DNA of 64,000 bases from Arthrobacter_D sp015752045 (GTDB taxonomy: Bacteria; Actinomycetota; Actinomycetes; Actinomycetales; Micrococcaceae): contig NZ_JADOUS010000005.1 of NCBI RefSeq assembly GCF_015752045.1, forward strand, positions 62,001 through 126,000, read 5' to 3'. Below, piece by piece: positions 60,810-64,000 of the stretch. Position 1 is the first letter of the stretch. Every line of letters starts with the position of its first letter. A program made the position numbers and the translations under genes. The notes under the pieces were generated by a model. The model ran no database searches, was not told the DNA's origin, and saw nothing but the letters and a program-made list of their open reading frames with translations.

Positions 60810-61772
60810 TCAGCCCTTCAAACCACCGGCCAGCAGGCCCCGCACGAAGTACCGCTGGAGCCCGAAGAACACGGCGAGCGGGATGATCATCGAGACGAAG
60901 GCCCCTGCCGTCAACCGCTGCCACTCACCGCCCCGTGAGCCCTGGAGCTCGGCGAGGCGCTGGGTGATGGGGGCGACGTCGGCCCCGCCGCCCGAGAAGA
61001 CGAGGGCCACCAGGAGGTCGTTCCACAGCCACAGGAACTGGAAGATACCGAAGGAGGCCAGGGCGGGCGTGGCGAGCGGGATGATGATCCGCCAGAAGAT
61101 GGTGCTGTGGCTCGCGCCGTCCACCCGGGCGGCCTCGATCACCTCTCCCGGGATCTCCGCGATGAAGTTGTGCAGGAGGAAGATCGCCAGCGGCAGGCCG
61201 AAGATCGTGTGGGCGACCCAGAGCTGCGCGTAGGTGCCGCTGGGCAACAGCTGGAAATCGCCGAACGTCAGGACCCGCGTGAAGAGCTGCAGGAGCGGGA
61301 TCAGCGCCATCTGCAGGGGCACGATCTGGAGGGCGAAGACGAAGATGAAAAGACTGTCCTTGCCGCGGAAGCGACCCCAGGCGAACATGTAGGCCGCCAT
61401 CGACCCGAGGACCAGCGTGAAGATGGTCCCGGGGATCACGATCGCCAGTGAGTTGACGAAGTACGACAACAGGTTCGGGGACTGGCTCCCGCCGGGGCTG
61501 AGGACGTCCGCGTAGTTCTCCAGCGTCAACTGGCGGTCGGTGAACACGTTCCACCAGCCGTTGCCCTTGATGTTGTCCTCGGGCCGGAAGGACGAGATGA
61601 ACAGGCCGAAGGTCGGGATGGTCCAGATGACGGCGATGATGACGGCGGCCGCCGTCGCGGTGCGGGAGGTCAGGCGCTGCCTGACCCGCTTCTGCATGGT
61701 GGGACGGCCCCGGGTGGTGTCGTCCTCGGCGTCCGGCAGGAGGTCCTTGTTCTCGAGGGGGAGCGTGCTCAT
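60810..61772 (-). CDS. Carbohydrate ABC transporter permease (MalG type)
   Basis: A 320-aa permease with a 40-residue hydrophilic N-terminus and six helices. The EAA loop EVIEAARVDGASHSTIFWRI lies at about 205. Wording around ISSFRPEDNIKGNGWW and LTFGDFQLLPSGTY is typical of alpha-glucoside-type CUT1 systems (AglG-like). Its ATG overlaps the MalF-type stop (ATGA). It partners the permease at 61769. Confidence 0.93.
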   Translation of the reverse strand: MSTLPLENKDLLPDAEDDTTRGRPTMQKRVRQRLTSRTATAAAVIIAVIWTIPTFGLFISSFRPEDNIKGNGWWNVFTDRQLTLENYADVLSPGGSQSPNLLSYFVNSLAIVIPGTIFTLVLGSMAAYMFAWGRFRGKDSLFIFVFALQIVPLQMALIPLLQLFTRVLTFGDFQLLPSGTYAQLWVAHTIFGLPLAIFLLHNFIAEIPGEVIEAARVDGASHSTIFWRIIIPLATPALASFGIFQFLWLWNDLLVALVFSGGGADVAPITQRLAELQGSRGGEWQRLTAGAFVSMIIPLAVFFGLQRYFVRGLLAGGLKG

Positions 61773-62734
61773 CGGATTTCCTTCTGCTTGCGGAGAAGCC
61801 GGGCGTTGTACACGACCACCGGCAGCACCATGAGGAACAGGACCAGGGCCAGGGCGGCTCCACGGCCCGGCTCACCCGCCCGGAAGGCCTGGGTGTACAT
61901 CTCGTTGGCGACGACGGACGTCTCGTACTGCCCCGCGGTCATGGTCCGCACGATGTCGAACACCTTGAGCGTGCCGATCGTGATGGTGGTGACGACGACG
62001 ATCAGCGAGCCCCGGATCGTCGGGATGGTGACGTTGCGGAACTGCTGCCATGCGCTCGCGCCGTCGAGCCGTGCGGCTTCCACGATCTCGGTGGGGATGC
62101 CCTTGATGGCGGCCGACAGCACCACCATCGCGAAGCCGGTCTGGATCCAGATCATGACCGCGATCAGGAACAGGGTGTTCTCGGGTGCATCGAGCAGGAA
62201 CTGCTTCGGCTCCTGGCCGAACCACACCAGGATCTGGTTGAACAGGCCGATCTGATCCTGCTCGGGGCCCTTGTAGGCGTAGACGAACCGCCAGATGATG
62301 CCGGCGCCGACGAAGGAGATCGCCATGGGCATGAAGACCAGCGCCTTCAGCGCCCTCTCCCCGCGGGCCCGGTCGATGAACACGGCGTAGGCCAGGCCGA
62401 TCGAGGATGCCAGCAGGGGCACGAGGACCACCCAGATGACGGTGTTGCGCAGGGTGACCAGCGCCTCCGGCTGCGTGAACATCCAGACGAAGTTGTCGAG
62501 ACCCACGAATTCGCCGTTCCGGCCGGTCAGGGAGAGGTACGAGGTCTGCAGCGCCGGGAACACGAGCCCGACGGCGAGCAGGAGCAGGGCCGGCGCCAGG
62601 AAGCCCGCGATCTGGACCTTCTCACGCCCGCTCTTGGGAGCCCTGTCCACCAGGAGCATGATGATCCCGATGATCGCGGCGAAGACGGCGAGGCCCACCA
62701 CCACCTGTAAACCTTTGTCTGCAATTTCTTCCAC
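61769..62734 (-). CDS. Carbohydrate ABC transporter permease (MalF type)
   Basis: A 321-aa permease, six to seven helices. An N-terminal helix (VVVGLAVFAAIIGIIMLLV) precedes the usual MalF core; EAA loop is EIVEAARLDGASAWQQFRNV. GTG at 62734 has AGGAGG 7 nt upstream, which sets the start; the longer frame is rejected. It is separated from the binding-protein gene by two large hairpins. Confidence 0.93.
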   Translation of the reverse strand: MEEIADKGLQVVVGLAVFAAIIGIIMLLVDRAPKSGREKVQIAGFLAPALLLLAVGLVFPALQTSYLSLTGRNGEFVGLDNFVWMFTQPEALVTLRNTVIWVVLVPLLASSIGLAYAVFIDRARGERALKALVFMPMAISFVGAGIIWRFVYAYKGPEQDQIGLFNQILVWFGQEPKQFLLDAPENTLFLIAVMIWIQTGFAMVVLSAAIKGIPTEIVEAARLDGASAWQQFRNVTIPTIRGSLIVVVTTITIGTLKVFDIVRTMTAGQYETSVVANEMYTQAFRAGEPGRGAALALVLFLMVLPVVVYNARLLRKQKEIR

Positions 62735-62783
62735 AGCCCAGCCTCCTGGCGTGCTTTCTGAAAGTGAATGGGGAGGCGGTGGG

Positions 62784-62816
62784 GCAGGGAGGACCGCGAT
62801 GCACGGTCCTCCCTGC
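62784..62816 (-). terminator. Intercistronic hairpin 1 between binding protein and permease genes
   Basis: A perfect 13-bp stem (GCAGGGAGGACCG at 62784-62796, complement at 62804-62816, 7-nt loop). Located between the binding-protein stop and the MalF-type start, it probably stabilises or partly terminates the upstream message so that the binding protein is made in excess. Confidence 0.65.
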
Positions 62817-62830
62817 TCCACCGGAGGTCC

Positions 62831-62864
62831 GCGGGCACCCCGACCGGCCGGTCGGCGTGCCCGC
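62831..62864 (-). terminator. Intercistronic hairpin 2 next to the binding-protein stop
   Basis: A nearly perfect 17-bp inverted repeat (62831-62847 with 62848-62864, one mismatch), 11 nt after the binding-protein stop on the minus strand. Together with hairpin 1 it is likely a partial terminator or mRNA-stability element. Confidence 0.65.
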
Positions 62865-62874
62865 TGCTACCTGC

Positions 62875-64000
62875 CTAGGAAGCGGGCCAGCTGTCCTCGA
62901 CGGTCTGCGTGACTTCCTCGGTCGAGGAGCCGTTGATCCAGTTGACGATGCCGCTCCAGAAGGAGTTGGCGCCGACGGCGCCCGGCATCAGGTCGGATCC
63001 GTCGAAGCGGAAGACCGTGTTGGGGTCCTGCAGCAGCTCGATGGACTGGCGGTCCAGGTCCGACGTGGCGACCGCGGGATCGAGTCCCTTGTTCGCGCTG
63101 ATCGCACCTCCCTGGGCGACGCGGGCGTTGGCGAACTCGGCGCTCGCGAGGAACGTCTGCAGTGCCTGCACCTCGGGACGGTCCGCGTAGGCGCCGATCA
63201 ATTCGCCGCCGCCCGTGATGGCCGTACCCTGGGATGCGTCGATCGGCGGGGTCATGAAGGCCCAGACGTCGCCGTCCTCGGCGACGGCGGTCCCCTCGGG
63301 CCAGTTCGCGGCCTGGAAGGACGCCTGGTGGTGCATGGCACACTGGCCGTCCAGGACGGGCTGGCCGGCCTCGGCGAACGGTGTCGAGAGGATCGAACGG
63401 ACATCACCGAAACCGCCGTTGACGTACGCGTCGTTCTTCAGGATGTCGCCCACGCGGTCGAAGGAATCGACGATCTTGGGATCGTTGAACGGGATCTCGT
63501 GCGCGACCCACTGGTCGTACACCTCGGGGCCGTGTTCGCGCAGGACGGCGTCCTCCACCCAGTCGGTGCCCGGCCATCCGGTGGCCTCACCGGACTCGAA
63601 GCCGGCGCACCAGGGCTTCATCTCCCCCTCGCCGGCGATCTTCTCGGACAGTTCGGTCATCTCGTCCCAGGTGGTGGGGACCTCCCAGCCCTTCTCCTCG
63701 AACGTGGCCGGCACGTACCAGACGTAGCCCTTCACGTTGGCGAGCATGGGCGCGGCGTAGAAAGTGCCGTCCACCGTTCCGTACTTCTTCCAGTCCGCGG
63801 ACCAGTTCTCGTCGACGAGATCCGAGACGGCCTGCGGTGCAGGCTTGAGGTTCGAGGCCTGGTCGGCCAGGAGGCCGGGCTGCGGGAAGATGGCGAGGTC
63901 GGGAGCGGTGCCACCCTGGGCCCGCACGCCGATCTGCGTCTCGAACTCCTTGGAGCCCTCATAGGCCACCTCGACGCCGGTGCACTCGGAGAAGTCCGCC
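62875..64000 (-). CDS. Carbohydrate-binding protein of a CUT1 ABC transporter, partial
   Basis: The C-terminal 375 codons; the start and signal peptide lie beyond the window. The CUT1/alpha-glucoside-binding (AglE-like) character is seen in APDLAIFPQPGLLADQ, TFYAAPMLANVKGYVWYVP, WCAGFESGEATGWPGTDWVE, LREHGPEVYDQWVAHEIPFN and CAMHHQASFQAANWP. It delivers an alpha-glucoside or similar oligosaccharide to the MalF/MalG pair next to it. The ligand is inferred from family. Confidence 0.93.
   Translation of the reverse strand, partial: ADFSECTGVEVAYEGSKEFETQIGVRAQGGTAPDLAIFPQPGLLADQASNLKPAPQAVSDLVDENWSADWKKYGTVDGTFYAAPMLANVKGYVWYVPATFEEKGWEVPTTWDEMTELSEKIAGEGEMKPWCAGFESGEATGWPGTDWVEDAVLREHGPEVYDQWVAHEIPFNDPKIVDSFDRVGDILKNDAYVNGGFGDVRSILSTPFAEAGQPVLDGQCAMHHQASFQAANWPEGTAVAEDGDVWAFMTPPIDASQGTAITGGGELIGAYADRPEVQALQTFLASAEFANARVAQGGAISANKGLDPAVATSDLDRQSIELLQDPNTVFRFDGSDLMPGAVGANSFWSGIVNWINGSSTEEVTQTVEDSWPAS

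Overview
The window is a GC-rich actinobacterial chromosome segment. Dense, often 4-nt-overlapping gene pairs, frequent GTG starts, a small-type SRP RNA, long Pro/Ala/Gly-rich linkers and two S-box (SAM) riboswitches plus a c-di-AMP riboswitch point to Micrococcales, most likely an Arthrobacter-type Micrococcaceae. This is judged from gene content and protein style, not from a database search. Most of the window is core housekeeping; accessory modules are mainly sugar uptake and catabolism.

Layout. 0-3.3 kb: the N-terminal part of a LacI-family regulator with a striking tandem operator, a HAD-like protein, a glutathione peroxidase and an MpaB-like (DUF2236) protein. 3.3-13 kb: tRNA-Ser(GGA), SRP RNA, gluQ, a very long dnaX (1350 aa), recR, an ABC-2 type exporter pair and lysC with an internal beta-subunit start. 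13-18.2 kb: a secreted subtilisin-like protease, a conserved protein, and a lipoprotein whose four cysteines match the Streptomyces subtilisin inhibitor (SSI) pattern. 18.3-21.8 kb: purS-purQ-purL. 21.8-25.4 kb: a Tat-exported acetamidase/formamidase-type gene interrupted by an in-frame amber codon, DUF1990, DUF1206 and a CoA-binding protein.

25.4-34.2 kb is a SAM-controlled sulfur/methionine block. One SAM riboswitch precedes an SsuABC-like ABC transporter and an acetyl-CoA synthetase-like gene. A second precedes a 28-codon leader ORF translationally coupled to metY and a second CoA-binding protein. A LysM-NlpC/P60 cell-wall protein under a c-di-AMP riboswitch sits between them. 34.2-36.4 kb: an ECF-like sigma factor overlapping a membrane protein with repeat-rich tail (putative anti-sigma). 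36.7-47.4 kb: nitrilase-superfamily amidase, DUF427, SurA-like lipoprotein, purA, a frameshifted second MpaB-like gene, an Rv0500A-like HTH protein, DUF3151, fba, a TrmH-type methyltransferase, two hydrolases and pyrE.

47.7-57.1 kb is a catabolic module of unknown substrate: a ROK regulator, a ribose-type ABC importer (one double ATPase, two permeases, one binding lipoprotein), then TIM-barrel epimerase, Gfo/Idh/MocA dehydrogenase and a second TIM-barrel epimerase, all with 4-nt overlaps or short gaps, and no kinase. 57.2-59.7 kb: nadE, xth and an unrecognised gene. 59.8-64 kb: a maltose/alpha-glucoside type ABC operon read leftwards (binding protein cut by the window end, two permeases, then its LacI regulator). 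Several perfect hairpins mark the ends of transcription units.
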